DNA of 64,000 bases from Noviherbaspirillum malthae (GCF_015352985.1 NZ_JACYXF010000004.1:293865-357864), one strand, 5' to 3'; shown: positions 42,522 to 52,307, numbered from the stretch's first letter. Notes: generated by a model from the letters alone, not told the origin. Program-made: numbers and translations.

Positions 42522-43265
42522 CTAGTCCCCTCCTCCGTCACCGCCCCCGTCTCCTCCGCAGCCGTCTCCCGCGCCTCCCCCTCCACCGTCTCCACCGCCG
42601 CCATCACCGCCGCCGAAACCGCTTCCTGCATGCGCGGCGGCAAAGAAGTCGTTGAACGCAGCCGCCGAGACGAGGCCCGCCAGCAGCATGCCCGCCGGCG
42701 TCAGCACTTCGGGAAAATTGGGCACTGCCGACATCAGGCCGCGTCCATCGAGTTTCACGTAGCCGATGCGGCCGCCGCTGATCAGCCAGCCGTGGCCGCC
42801 GGGCAGGGCCAGCTGCTGGTCCAGCAGGAACAGGGCCGGCAGCGCGGGCGTCATCGGGGACATGCCGGCGACGGCTCTCGCCTGCAGCAGGCAATTGGCA
42901 ATGGCCTCTTCCCATTGTGCGCGGCTGCGCGGCGGATTGCTGTCGGCCGATGAGGGGAAATGATGGGCACGCAGGCGGTCGAGTCCTGCGCTATCCAGAT
43001 CCGCCCAGGCATCCCACAAGACCTGTGCCGCCAGCGACGGCAATGCGCACGGCTTGTCGGTACGGGCAAGGCAGTCGAAATACGTGAGCAGGGCTTCGGC
43101 CACATGCCGCAAGGCTTTTTCGTTGATGCCGGATCCCGGATGCAGCCGGGCGATGCGTTCCAGCCACAGGGTATCAAGTCCTTCCGGCAGCTGGGCAATT
43201 GCCGCGTAGCGGCCGGCATGCAAGACACCGCGCGGACACGTGATGCGGTTCCAGAGTGATTTCAT
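42522..43265 (-). CDS. Uncharacterised protein with Gly/Asp-rich tail
   Basis: This 247-residue protein is unknown. Residues 1-200 are mostly helical with no signal peptide and a basic start (MKSLWNRITCPRGV). The last ~35 residues are almost only Gly and Asp with one Cys (FGGGDGGGGDGGGGGAGDG). Such tails occur in a few uncharacterised proteobacterial families. It is divergent from the giant AAA/transglutaminase gene. No ribosome-binding site is obvious before the ATG at 43265. Confidence 0.6.
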   Translation of the reverse strand: MKSLWNRITCPRGVLHAGRYAAIAQLPEGLDTLWLERIARLHPGSGINEKALRHVAEALLTYFDCLARTDKPCALPSLAAQVLWDAWADLDSAGLDRLRAHHFPSSADSNPPRSRAQWEEAIANCLLQARAVAGMSPMTPALPALFLLDQQLALPGGHGWLISGGRIGYVKLDGRGLMSAVPNFPEVLTPAGMLLAGLVSAAAFNDFFAAAHAGSGFGGGDGGGGDGGGGGAGDGCGGDGGGDGGGD

Positions 43266-43364
43266 GGGCAGAAAGGCAAAGACTTCTTACTGTTGTCGGA
43301 TCGTTATTCTGCCGCAGCGTTCCAGCTTTCATCGGAAGGGTTTGCAACGCAGCGGGAACCGATG

Positions 43365-43393
43365 GAACTTTTCTCACGCAGCAACGCACTCAT
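43365..43393 (+). promoter_or_regulatory. hrp-box-like promoter upstream of the giant gene (one mismatch)
   Basis: GGAACT (43365-43370), 16 bases, then GCACTCA (43387-43393), compared with CCACNNA: only the first base differs. It ends 62 bases before the GTG chosen as start of the giant gene and points at it. A second GGAACC at 43356-43361 lacks a matching -10. This is weaker evidence than the boxes at 20701 and 59548 but consistent with them. Confidence 0.45.
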
Positions 43394-43455
43394 TGCGTCC
43401 CGTTTTCAGGTTTGCAACAAACCCGACAATCCATTACTTCCATCGCGAGCGCATT

Positions 43456-46400
43456 GTGGTGAATTTTTCCCGTTTCAATCCATCCCGTCTTACATCGATT
43501 CATACGGAACATGCTCGTCCGCCCGACAGAACCCATGGACCATTAACCGGGCACGGAGCGCAATCCAGTCAGTATGCCGGGCCGGTTCAGCCCTCCGGCA
43601 ATATCAGCCGCCCAACTGCCCGGCACCGCATATCTTTGCAAGCGGCCGACGTGGAGCCTGAACTGCAATGGCTGCTTGCGGAGCGCAATCGCAATGCCGA
43701 CCTGATGATCACCGCTCCCGCGCAACAGCGCAACGCACGGCGGCGCCTGCGCAGCATCCTGCATCAGCACGGGCAAGACATGCTTTACCTTGATAATCCG
43801 CAATCGCTGGATGATCTCGACACGACGTTGCATGTCGAGAACGGCAGGCCGGTTCTGTGCGCTGGTCCGTTTCGGCTGATGCTGCAGAGGGGAGGAACGC
43901 TGGTACTGAACGTGGCGCGCTTCTCGCCACAGGAGCTGGAGGGCTTCAATACACTGGTAGAGGAGCAGACCTGGAAGGGAGAGCGGCTGCCGAACAAGGT
44001 AAAGACCATCTATCTCTGCGACAGCAACACCTTGCAAAAGGGCAGGCTCAGCGGAGCCGTCGTCTCCCGTGCGATCTTCCGGGACATGAGTCAACATGAG
44101 TTTCCGGAGGCCGGTGATCCGGCTTTTACCGAAGCTCAGGAAACCTACCCGCTTGGCACCCAGGTCATTGATCTGCAGGGCGACAGCAATTGGCGATTCA
44201 GGTTGTTTGGCGGTCCGGAGCTTGCCTTGGACCAGACCTGGCGCATGCGCGAACCCCTCGTCGATATGCAGGCATCGACGCCGCTTTGCCTGCGCGGCGT
44301 CTTGCCGGACGATGCGGACCTGATGGATCAGATAGCCGCCTTGCGCGAGAATGGGCGAACTGTCTGGCGGGAACATGGTATCTCGCCCGAGGAGCACAAG
44401 AAGCTTGCTGCCAACAAGCAAGCTCTTCCGCAAGAGGACTTACCCAATTTGCACCGGCCAGACGCACCGGTATTCGTGGTGAATTCCTGCAACCTGATCG
44501 AAACGCTGGAAGGCAGCTATGGCGCAGAAGGCGGACAATTGCGACGGCATCCGTCCATACTGGAGCAGGCAAGTAAGGGTCCGTCTGGAAAACGGCCAAT
44601 CGTGTACGTGAGCCATCTGATGCCCGAGCCGTTCTGGGACCGGCTGATGCTGCATCCCCAGAGCTTTCTCGTCGCCGCAGCAGCCGGCGTGCCGGTGCCA
44701 TACCTGTACAAGGATCTCGTCACGACAGTGAATAGAGGCGCTGAGGCCACAAGCCATGCATCAATCGAACCAGCATCCGAGTCGCATGGGCCGGTCGGTT
44801 TTCTGTTCACCGCGGACCCGACTTTGATCGACTATCCTGCCGACGCCCGCAAGATATTCATCACACCGGATACCCGCAGCGATACGCTCATCTCGCGCTT
44901 GAACATGACGCAGACGCCGGGCACGGCGCTGCCGGAATTCTCCAATGACACGCAGCAGTTGCTGATTGACCTCGTGAATGGTGAAACCGTTTTTCTGCAT
45001 GGCCTGGACAAGAACCCGGCACTCGTGGAAGAACTCGCTCCGCTGATTCATCCTCCTCACCGACTGCACTTCAATGGCGAGTATCTGGATTTCGGAAAAG
45101 ACGGCAAGCTTAACGGCAAGCTTAACGGCAGGCTGATCATCGTCACAAGCAAGCGGGAGGTACTTGACGCGCATCCGCTCTCCCCTGTCTACCATGACGG
45201 TTTTGACACTAATAACCAGGAGCATTGGAAAAGTGCGGTACTCGACAAGTTGACTGCGGCATTTCCCCAGGAAGATGGGAATCGCCTGCAGATGCGGCTG
45301 GATAGTTTGCTGGGACTGCTCAAGCACATGCCCGCCCTTAATAAGCAGACTGATGCGCCATTCCCTGCCAGCTATTCGATGATAGAAAAGCTGTTTCGTC
45401 ATTTTCCCGATAGCAGCTTGGCTACGCGCGATGGAGGTGACAATCCGCGATGGAAAATCCAGCGTGCCGTATTCAAGGATATCCTGCTCGGCGACTACCG
45501 GCAGTTCGACCGGAACGCCGATGAGCGCTATGCCTATCTCAAGGCAATGCTCAAGGTGACGTTCCCCGAGGAGATGAGCCCGATGGCGCCGCAGACTTTC
45601 GACATCGACCGTCTGCGAAGCCTGCTGAGCCAGGTCATCCATCCAAAACAGGTCCGTGAACATGTCTGGCAGTTCATTAACCTCTTCAGCCCGGATGTGA
45701 TCCGGAAGATCATCGGGCAGACGGCGGAAGATCGTGGAGCGGAGGACGCCGAGCGCCTGGCCCCCATGGTGCTGGCATTGATACACCAGGCCGCTGCCCA
45801 ACACGGGGTCGAACTGCCAGGCTCGTTTCATGGGCATGATGCACCGGCAGCCGGAGTTGACGACGGCATCGGGAAGCTTACCCCGCATAGCCGCATGCGC
45901 AAGCAGGAACCAGGGCAAAAGGTCCGGGACAAGATCGAAGAGACGGGCAGGCGAGACAACGATCAGCGCCGCGGCAGGGCCCGTTTTTTCAAAGGTCCGC
46001 CTGGCACAGGAAAAACGCATTTCGCAAGCAGGATCGCAAACGATGGGCGGAACACACTGGTTGCCGCCACCGGCACGGCAGCCGATGAATCCATCCTGAA
46101 ACAATGGGCCACCGCTACCGAACCACCTCTTCTCATCATCGACGAAGCCAATCTTGCCAAGGAAGGCAGCCATGACATCTTCCGCGGCCTGCTGACCGAA
46201 GGCAGCATGCTGATCGACGGCCAGCGCTACCAACTCAGCGAAATGCATCAGGTGGTCTTTACCGGAAACGCAGATGACTATCCCGGCCGAACCCGGCATG
46301 ACATCGCCGCAGATGCCTTCGCCACCATCATTTTCAAGCCGACACAGGCGGAGGATTTGCGCGACAGACATGCAAGGCCGCTTGTCGGCAAGGCACTTGC

Positions 46401-49400
46401 CCGTTCCCTTCCGAAAAGGATTCTGCACAGGCTGTTTGCCAAGCCCACGGTCAGGAGACTGGAAGCCCTTTTTCATGCGCAGCCGGCCGGCTTCAAGCAA
46501 TACATCATCCAGCATGGAGTGGAAATTCATGCGGCCTTCCAGCAAGCCTATTCCAACAAGGGTTTTTCGCTTCGCAACCTGGAAGAGTTCGTCACTCAGG
46601 TGATCTGTTCCCTGAAAAGCGGGGCCGCCCCTTCCACCCCCGCGGAGCTCGCGCCATGGATGGTTCGCCTGGCGCTGGATGTCTATGCCGGCGGGCTGCC
46701 TTTCGACGAACGCCCCATCATCGATATCTGGCTCCGTCGGCATTTCAATGTGCCGGCGCACACCGTTCTGCCCCGCTTACCTGTCGCCGAACTGAAATCC
46801 GATCGCCTGGTTCTCACCGACAGCACTCGGGAATTGGGCAGCAGGATACTTTGGTGGCTCGATACCCAGAACAAGCGTCGTCAATTCAATCACAAACCGA
46901 ACGCCCTGGGACAGCAGGCGCTTCTGATCGAAGGCCCGGCTTCGCGCGGCAAGGATGAAATCGTGAAGGCGGCGCTTGAAACCGGCAACTACCGCTACCT
47001 TCATGTCAATGCCAGTCCTACCAATCCGGAACAACTGAAAGACGACATCAGGCAAGCACGCGAGGAAGGGTTGGTGCTGGTGGTCTCGGAAATGACGCTA
47101 TACGACAGCAAGCAGCTTGAACGAATCCTCAATCCGGTGCTGACCGGCGACGTGCCGGCCCATCCGAATTTCCGTCTGATAGCCACCGTCAACCCGGCCG
47201 ACTATGCCGGCCGCAAGAGCATGTCGCCGGCATTGCAAAACCGGATGCAAATGCTCGTCATTCCATCTTACGAACCGGCGGAACTGCGGGAAATCGCACG
47301 GGGCCTCGCGCAACGCCGGTCCGGCAACAGACTTACCAAGCTTGCCGCCCGCCTCCGTCTGCCGGGCAGCAGGGATATGGCACTTCCCCGACTCACCGAA
47401 GAGACTGTAAATGCTCTGGTCGAGCGACATATTGGACTGAACAAAGAACTGGCGGCTTATTCGGAGCAGCACCAGCCAACGATCCGCGAACTGCGTGCCA
47501 GCATCGAGTCGTTGAGCCGTAACTCTTTTCAAACCGCGGGCACGGTGATCAACGAAAACTATGCCTATTACCTGCGGCTTGCCGACGCCTCCGGAGGCGC
47601 TGCTCTCAATGTAGCATCGGCGGACATGGATGATCCGGTTGCACGCAAGACTCAGCTGCTGCAACTGGCGCTGAAGCTTACCTATCCTTCATGGCTATCC
47701 CTGCCGGAGTTTTCCTCTGTGACAAATTCGGAGCAGGCAGTTCGTTACGATCCGACGATGCACCGCCTTGAGTTTGATGCCGATCGCGCCATCAGCCAGC
47801 TATGCAACGAATTGCTGGAGCTTGCCGTGAATAGTTTTCAAGTCCCTGTGCGTGAAATGCCGGGACCAAAGGAAACCGGCGTTCAGCTCCCCATACAAAA
47901 CGACACCTCTCAGCATTCACCAGCGGTGCAGCCGCAGAGCTTTAATTCCAATGTACCTCTTCCAACGTCCGGCGTCGGCAGTCCGCCTAAGGAAGGATAT
48001 ATCGGAACCATACATAACTACCATGGCGAAATTTACCTCAATACGATGAAGGCAACGCTCGATGAAAAAACTTGCTCGTTTGAGCGGCAACAGTTCAACG
48101 AAGCGGAAAGCAGATCAAGTCAGACATTGACAGCGAAGTTGCCGCGTATTGAGCTCAATAATGTCCGCGTGGACCATACGGCTTCCGGCAAACGCATCAT
48201 TTATCTGCTTGCCACAAGCGAGACTCGCCCTACTAGCGTACTTATCGACGGTACTCCTGCCACCACGGTATATCGTGACGAACATGGCGGCTGGTATGTG
48301 CATGCCGATGATTCCGCGCAGGCATCGGTGAAAGCGCTGACCTATGCGCTTGCAAGCTATCAGGACCCGGACGCAACGACATCAGAGCGCAAAGACAAGG
48401 GCAAGAGCAAAGCGAAATTCTTCAATGGGCTTGATCTGAATTTATCGACTTCCGATGATGAGCTTGACGTTGATAACGACAATGCAAAATCCGCAGTCGA
48501 GGCCATTAGCCGGCTATGGAAACAAGCTTCGAGAGTAAATATGACAAAGCATGAGATAGCCGAGTCTTTGAAAACCATCTTGAAAAACCCGCGATTCTTC
48601 CTTTACTCCGACGACGATACGCAAGCTCTGAATGCCGCACCCGATCTAACTGCACGATTCAATCGATTCCTCCGTGCCGGTAAAGGTGTCTGTTTTGAAT
48701 TTGCTGGAACCTATGCCGCCATTCTTGAGCAAGTCTTTGGGATCGCCACGCGTCAGTGCTCCGGATATTACACACAATCAGATCGTATTCCGGCCCAAAA
48801 GCACCAGTGGGTCGAATATGCCGATGCTGCAAACCATTGGCATCGCATCGATCCGACGCCCTCTGCCCCTGTTAACAATCGTGCCGGTCATCCTGGCGCT
48901 GTTCCGGACGAACGTGCCATTAAAATAGCCGCTGGCCGCCGAAATCCAACTTCCTCATTGCCCTGGATTCAACTAAACTCCTGGACCGAATTGAACATAC
49001 CGCCGGAACTGTTGAATAATCACTTTTCTCCAGGCAAGCTCGGGTTGGAATATTGGGACATGCAAGACGATACGGAGAAATTCAATCCCTACTCGGGAGA
49101 CCTCGTTCTCAAACGCGTTTTCCAAGGAGAAAGGAATATATACCGCAGGGCGGCCACGAGTGCCGTAATGCGCTTTCGCCGAGTGTATATAGAGGGTCTT
49201 CCGCAACAAAACAGCGAAAGAGAAACAGAAACGCTCGAATTCTTATGCAAGCTCTTACGTCCGCTTCAAGCGCTTATTCGTAGCAACGTCGAAGTTTTCA
49301 TTTATGACGTCAAAGGCAACCCGAGGCGGATTGATTCCGCCGACGAGTTGCAGTCCCTCCTGCTCTTGCCACAGAAAGTATCAACGGACATGACGCTTCC

Positions 49401-50190
49401 GGGTAACGAAAGGGCCGTCATCGCCAACAATGAAAAACGCGACTTCTTTGGCAATCTGATGTCCGCATACTATAACGCTGTGCTCGATTTCAGGGGCATT
49501 GACCGTGACAACCACAACGCCGTCAAGAATGCATTGGCCATGGACCTTTATCCGCTAATGGTGCAGTCCGGAACCACCGGCATCAAGGAGTTGACACTCA
49601 CGTTGAATGGGTCGGATTACCTCATCACGCAGGCTGACATCGATACCATAAGCGAGGAAATTAAAGCTCAGACTCGGTCCGCCACGAATCAACTCTATAA
49701 TGATCTTGACCCAAAAGACGGTACTAAAAGAAAAGCTGCAATGGATGCGCTGGATAATAAGATGGTCAAACATCATATCGACGGGTTAACGGGCAGGCAA
49801 CGATTGGTCTACATAAATAACACCACACTCGCATTGCGTGAAATTAATGACCACGATTTCAGCACATGGGCATTCAGGCATATGCATGCGCTTGCCACAG
49901 GAATGCAGCTCAGTAAATTAGAGGGCAATGGACGCGTGATTGTCACCGTCGTTAATGAGCTAATAGGGTTGTTTAAAGACGGCCATCTCAGGATGGATAA
50001 CGGCGAACAGGTGGATCGCTTTATTGCTCTGCTTAAGGAATTTCCTGCTCACTCAGTCGATGGTGGAGTTTTCGCGAGGTCTATTGCGCCTAACCTGGAA
50101 TCATGGATTGGCAAAGATTCACCTCTTGATAAAACGCAAAAAATTAGATTTAACATAGCTATTAGAAGATTAGACTCGGACATGGCTTAA
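43456..50190 (+). CDS. Giant two-AAA, transglutaminase-like protein, candidate effector
   Basis: The protein is about 2244 residues from a GTG at 43456. The open frame reaches 43240, but that part crosses the divergent gene's start and holds the hrp-like box. A first AAA module has Walker A GPPGTGKT (847-854) and Walker B LLIIDEAN (892-899). A second, dynein/midasin-like, has a degenerate Walker A GPASRGKD (1160-1167), VVSE in place of Walker B (Glu1212), and ATVNPADYAGRKSMSPALQN near 1243. After a Pro/Ser-rich linker (~1465-1515) comes a transglutaminase-like fold with Cys1746 (GVCFEFAGTY), His1783 (KHQWVEY) and Asp1799 (RIDPTP). The C-terminal 400 residues are helical. There is no signal peptide. 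GC drops in the last 2 kb (24 of 60 at 49681-49740). The function is unknown. Confidence 0.8.
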   Translation: MVNFSRFNPSRLTSIHTEHARPPDRTHGPLTGHGAQSSQYAGPVQPSGNISRPTARHRISLQAADVEPELQWLLAERNRNADLMITAPAQQRNARRRLRSILHQHGQDMLYLDNPQSLDDLDTTLHVENGRPVLCAGPFRLMLQRGGTLVLNVARFSPQELEGFNTLVEEQTWKGERLPNKVKTIYLCDSNTLQKGRLSGAVVSRAIFRDMSQHEFPEAGDPAFTEAQETYPLGTQVIDLQGDSNWRFRLFGGPELALDQTWRMREPLVDMQASTPLCLRGVLPDDADLMDQIAALRENGRTVWREHGISPEEHKKLAANKQALPQEDLPNLHRPDAPVFVVNSCNLIETLEGSYGAEGGQLRRHPSILEQASKGPSGKRPIVYVSHLMPEPFWDRLMLHPQSFLVAAAAGVPVPYLYKDLVTTVNRGAEATSHASIEPASESHGPVGFLFTADPTLIDYPADARKIFITPDTRSDTLISRLNMTQTPGTALPEFSNDTQQLLIDLVNGETVFLHGLDKNPALVEELAPLIHPPHRLHFNGEYLDFGKDGKLNGKLNGRLIIVTSKREVLDAHPLSPVYHDGFDTNNQEHWKSAVLDKLTAAFPQEDGNRLQMRLDSLLGLLKHMPALNKQTDAPFPASYSMIEKLFRHFPDSSLATRDGGDNPRWKIQRAVFKDILLGDYRQFDRNADERYAYLKAMLKVTFPEEMSPMAPQTFDIDRLRSLLSQVIHPKQVREHVWQFINLFSPDVIRKIIGQTAEDRGAEDAERLAPMVLALIHQAAAQHGVELPGSFHGHDAPAAGVDDGIGKLTPHSRMRKQEPGQKVRDKIEETGRRDNDQRRGRARFFKGPPGTGKTHFASRIANDGRNTLVAATGTAADESILKQWATATEPPLLIIDEANLAKEGSHDIFRGLLTEGSMLIDGQRYQLSEMHQVVFTGNADDYPGRTRHDIAADAFATIIFKPTQAEDLRDRHARPLVGKALARSLPKRILHRLFAKPTVRRLEALFHAQPAGFKQYIIQHGVEIHAAFQQAYSNKGFSLRNLEEFVTQVICSLKSGAAPSTPAELAPWMVRLALDVYAGGLPFDERPIIDIWLRRHFNVPAHTVLPRLPVAELKSDRLVLTDSTRELGSRILWWLDTQNKRRQFNHKPNALGQQALLIEGPASRGKDEIVKAALETGNYRYLHVNASPTNPEQLKDDIRQAREEGLVLVVSEMTLYDSKQLERILNPVLTGDVPAHPNFRLIATVNPADYAGRKSMSPALQNRMQMLVIPSYEPAELREIARGLAQRRSGNRLTKLAARLRLPGSRDMALPRLTEETVNALVERHIGLNKELAAYSEQHQPTIRELRASIESLSRNSFQTAGTVINENYAYYLRLADASGGAALNVASADMDDPVARKTQLLQLALKLTYPSWLSLPEFSSVTNSEQAVRYDPTMHRLEFDADRAISQLCNELLELAVNSFQVPVREMPGPKETGVQLPIQNDTSQHSPAVQPQSFNSNVPLPTSGVGSPPKEGYIGTIHNYHGEIYLNTMKATLDEKTCSFERQQFNEAESRSSQTLTAKLPRIELNNVRVDHTASGKRIIYLLATSETRPTSVLIDGTPATTVYRDEHGGWYVHADDSAQASVKALTYALASYQDPDATTSERKDKGKSKAKFFNGLDLNLSTSDDELDVDNDNAKSAVEAISRLWKQASRVNMTKHEIAESLKTILKNPRFFLYSDDDTQALNAAPDLTARFNRFLRAGKGVCFEFAGTYAAILEQVFGIATRQCSGYYTQSDRIPAQKHQWVEYADAANHWHRIDPTPSAPVNNRAGHPGAVPDERAIKIAAGRRNPTSSLPWIQLNSWTELNIPPELLNNHFSPGKLGLEYWDMQDDTEKFNPYSGDLVLKRVFQGERNIYRRAATSAVMRFRRVYIEGLPQQNSERETETLEFLCKLLRPLQALIRSNVEVFIYDVKGNPRRIDSADELQSLLLLPQKVSTDMTLPGNERAVIANNEKRDFFGNLMSAYYNAVLDFRGIDRDNHNAVKNALAMDLYPLMVQSGTTGIKELTLTLNGSDYLITQADIDTISEEIKAQTRSATNQLYNDLDPKDGTKRKAAMDALDNKMVKHHIDGLTGRQRLVYINNTTLALREINDHDFSTWAFRHMHALATGMQLSKLEGNGRVIVTVVNELIGLFKDGHLRMDNGEQVDRFIALLKEFPAHSVDGGVFARSIAPNLESWIGKDSPLDKTQKIRFNIAIRRLDSDMA

Positions 50191-50243
50191 TGGAGGTTGC
50201 AAAATGAGCGAGCAAATTCTTCACTCCTTGAAAAGGCGGTATA

Positions 50244-50277
50244 GATGGACGGCGCCACCTCGGCGGTGCCGTCCATC
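50244..50277 (-). terminator. Hairpin between the giant gene and the SDR gene
   Basis: GATGGACGGC (50244-50253) pairs with GCCGTCCATC (50268-50277), with further pairs in the loop. It follows the SDR stop codon (minus strand) at once, and lies about 55 bases after the giant gene's stop. There is no T-run on either side, so its strength as a terminator is uncertain. Confidence 0.45.
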
Positions 50278-50279
50278 CG

Positions 50280-51014
50280 CTACAGCGCCCTCAAATCGGC
50301 CACCGGCTCCTTGCCGAAGCCTTCACTCAACAGGAAGCCGACCAGCCTGTCCGCACATTCCCCGGGACTGCTCAGCGCGCCGTCGCGCTTCATGCCTTCG
50401 AAACGCTCGCGCAGCGGGAAGCGTTCCAGCGGGGTTGCACGGATGGCGGCCTGCATGTCGGTATCGATGACGCCGGGCGCGAGACTGCAGATGCGCAGCG
50501 TCGACACGCCGTCGAGCGCCGCCGCGCGTGCATGATGATCGAGCGCGGCCTTGGTCGCGCAGTAGACGCTCCAGCCGGGATAGGCGCTGCGGCCGGCGCC
50601 GCTCGATACATGCAGCACGCGCACCTCGCCTGCCTTGCTTGCGTTCGCGTACGCGCAGACCGCATCCGCCAGCATCAGCGGCGCCGCCACGTTGACGCTG
50701 ACCGCCCGCGCGACAGCCGACGGGTCCTGCACGCCGAGCGGCCCCACCGGCTCCACCAACCCGGCATTGTTGATCAGCAGGATGCGGGTGCATCCTGCGA
50801 GCCGGCGCGGCAATTCATCCGAACCCAGCCATGCGGCGACAGCCGCCGGGTCGGACAGATCGAGGCCGACTTGTTCCAACTTGTCTCCTTGCCGGGGAAC
50901 ATCGGCCAGCGGACTACGGGCGATGCCCAGCACGGGGATGCCCCGGCCGAGCAGTTCATTGCAGATCGCGGCGCCCAGGCCGCGGCTGTGGCCGGTCAGT
51001 ATTGCCTTGAGCAT
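50280..51014 (-). CDS. Short-chain dehydrogenase/reductase
   Basis: This 244-residue SDR has a cofactor motif LTGHSRGLGAAICNELL near residues 6-22 (TGxxxGLG), NNAG near 82, Ser in HVSSGAGRS near 137, and the catalytic Y-x3-K in YCATKAALDHHA near 151-155. It resembles sepiapterin/benzil reductase-like members that prefer NADPH. The substrate is unknown. It stands alone and converges on the giant gene; its GC matches the rest of the chromosome. Confidence 0.85.
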   Translation of the reverse strand: MLKAILTGHSRGLGAAICNELLGRGIPVLGIARSPLADVPRQGDKLEQVGLDLSDPAAVAAWLGSDELPRRLAGCTRILLINNAGLVEPVGPLGVQDPSAVARAVSVNVAAPLMLADAVCAYANASKAGEVRVLHVSSGAGRSAYPGWSVYCATKAALDHHARAAALDGVSTLRICSLAPGVIDTDMQAAIRATPLERFPLRERFEGMKRDGALSSPGECADRLVGFLLSEGFGKEPVADLRAL

Positions 51015-51460
51015 GTTGTGACTCTCCTTTGGTTTTGATGTCCGTTGCCCGCCCGCAGGCGGACTGCCGGGGCTGCTGCATTGCGCCTCTTTTCCTAGTG
51101 GTGCGTGTTAAAAATTTGTTGGTCAAATAGTGGACGAGAATCGTGCCGATACGGCGTCAACAATGCGCGCAAGGCCCCGGCCTTGCTGTGCTTGTTTCTT
51201 TGTCTCGACTCGATTTCGCCATATTTGCCTTCAACAAATTTTCAACTCACCCCACTAGCTATCCTTTTCGAGTCTACGCAAAACCAGCATGGCTTGCATG
51301 GCTGCATCCGGTTACAGGGTTTGCGGAAAGAAAGCTGCATGTGCGGTCAAGACGGCATTACGCGGCAGGCGGACAGCAGGTGATGAGTCAGTCGACCGGG
51401 TAGGAACAATCCTCAGGTCCGCGCATCGAATCCCCTTACCAACAGACTCAAGAGGATGAT
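51015..51460. other. Gap without a recognised gene
   Basis: These 446 bases separate the divergent SDR and host-attachment-like genes and must hold both promoters. Short frames are present on the plus strand, but none has a ribosome-binding site and a recognisable product. The GC is lower than in the flanking genes. I see no repeat or RNA gene. Confidence 0.4.
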
Positions 51461-51931
51461 ATGAACGCTACCTGGATCGTTTCCGCGAACGCAAGCCGCG
51501 CGAGGTTCTTTTCCCAAAGCAATCTGACCGAACCTCTGGAAGAAATCAATGACATGGTCAACGAGGGGTCGCGCCTGAGGATGGTGGAATCCACCGAGTC
51601 CGACAAGCGCGGACCGACTGCCGGCACGAAGAGCATGCACAACACCGGCGGTGCCGTGCCGAACAAGCTGTACGAGCCGCCGACCACGCCGGACGTGCGC
51701 GAGGCGGAACTGTTTGCCCGCGACATCGCCAGCTACCTGCTGGAGAACCAGCGCGACGGCCGCTTCGACAAGCTGTCGGTGGTTGCGGCACCGCAGTTTC
51801 TCGGCATGCTGCGCAAGGTGCTCGATCCCCAGGTGCAGTCGGCCATTGACGTGGAGATCGACAAGGACTATACGCAGTACAACCCCGGCCAGCTGCGCGA
51901 CCAGATCCAAACCTACAAGGGCAAGAGCTGA
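51461..51931 (+). CDS. Host attachment protein family (eRF1-like fold)
   Basis: This 156-residue protein starts MNATWIVSANASRARFFSQS, the typical TWIVxAxxxxARxF start of the 'host attachment protein' family (baeRF-type). It continues with LFARDIASYLLENQRDGRFD near 85 and VVAAPQFLGMLRKVL near 106. The family name comes from Agrobacterium work; the fold is related to eRF1/archaeal release factors, and the molecular function is unclear. It stands alone with an AGAGGATGAT ribosome-binding site. Confidence 0.85.
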   Translation: MNATWIVSANASRARFFSQSNLTEPLEEINDMVNEGSRLRMVESTESDKRGPTAGTKSMHNTGGAVPNKLYEPPTTPDVREAELFARDIASYLLENQRDGRFDKLSVVAAPQFLGMLRKVLDPQVQSAIDVEIDKDYTQYNPGQLRDQIQTYKGKS

Positions 51932-52307
51932 GCTCGAGGGGCTGCAAATACAGTGGATGAAGCGCATGGGACAGATCCATCGCTTCACCTGTCGTGCTGC
52001 ATCCATCCGGAAAGGCGACCACGCAGGCCGCCTTTCCCTGCTGCAAATTCACTCCTTCCTTCCGCCGCCGTTCGCCTTGCGCTTTATCCAACTGCAGCTA
52101 CTGGCATGGCAACTGTCGCCGTCCAATCCTGTCCAAGACAAAACGCTTTTACATTGAACGCGATCAAGCAGGGCCGACGGTGATTCCTTCACCATGTCCT
52201 CGACATGATCCATTCGCCGCGCGGAGGAGCAGGCCTCCCGGTTTTCTGACCGGCCAGCCTTGCCGACCGCGTTTCCTGCATTCATTGATTGCGCCAAAGG
52301 CATACGC
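51932..52307. other. Gap before the carotenoid operon
   Basis: These 376 bases lie between the host-attachment-like gene and crtZ and should carry the promoter of the crt operon. Several short frames occur, but none is convincing. I could not pick a clear promoter or operator by eye. Confidence 0.4.

Noticed and set aside
43356..43380. GGAACC at 43356 as an hrp box -35
   Set aside because: No CCAC-like element follows at 15 or 16 bases; the GGAACT at 43365 fits better.
45100..45135. Tandem AACGGCAAGCTT-type 12-bp repeat in the giant gene
   Set aside because: Only about two copies, in frame and coding for KLNGKLNG; too short to be a feature of its own.
50204..50470. 88-codon ORF after the giant gene as a full gene
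   Set aside because: Only the first dozen codons look genuine; the rest is antisense to the SDR gene. Reported as a possible remnant, not as a gene.
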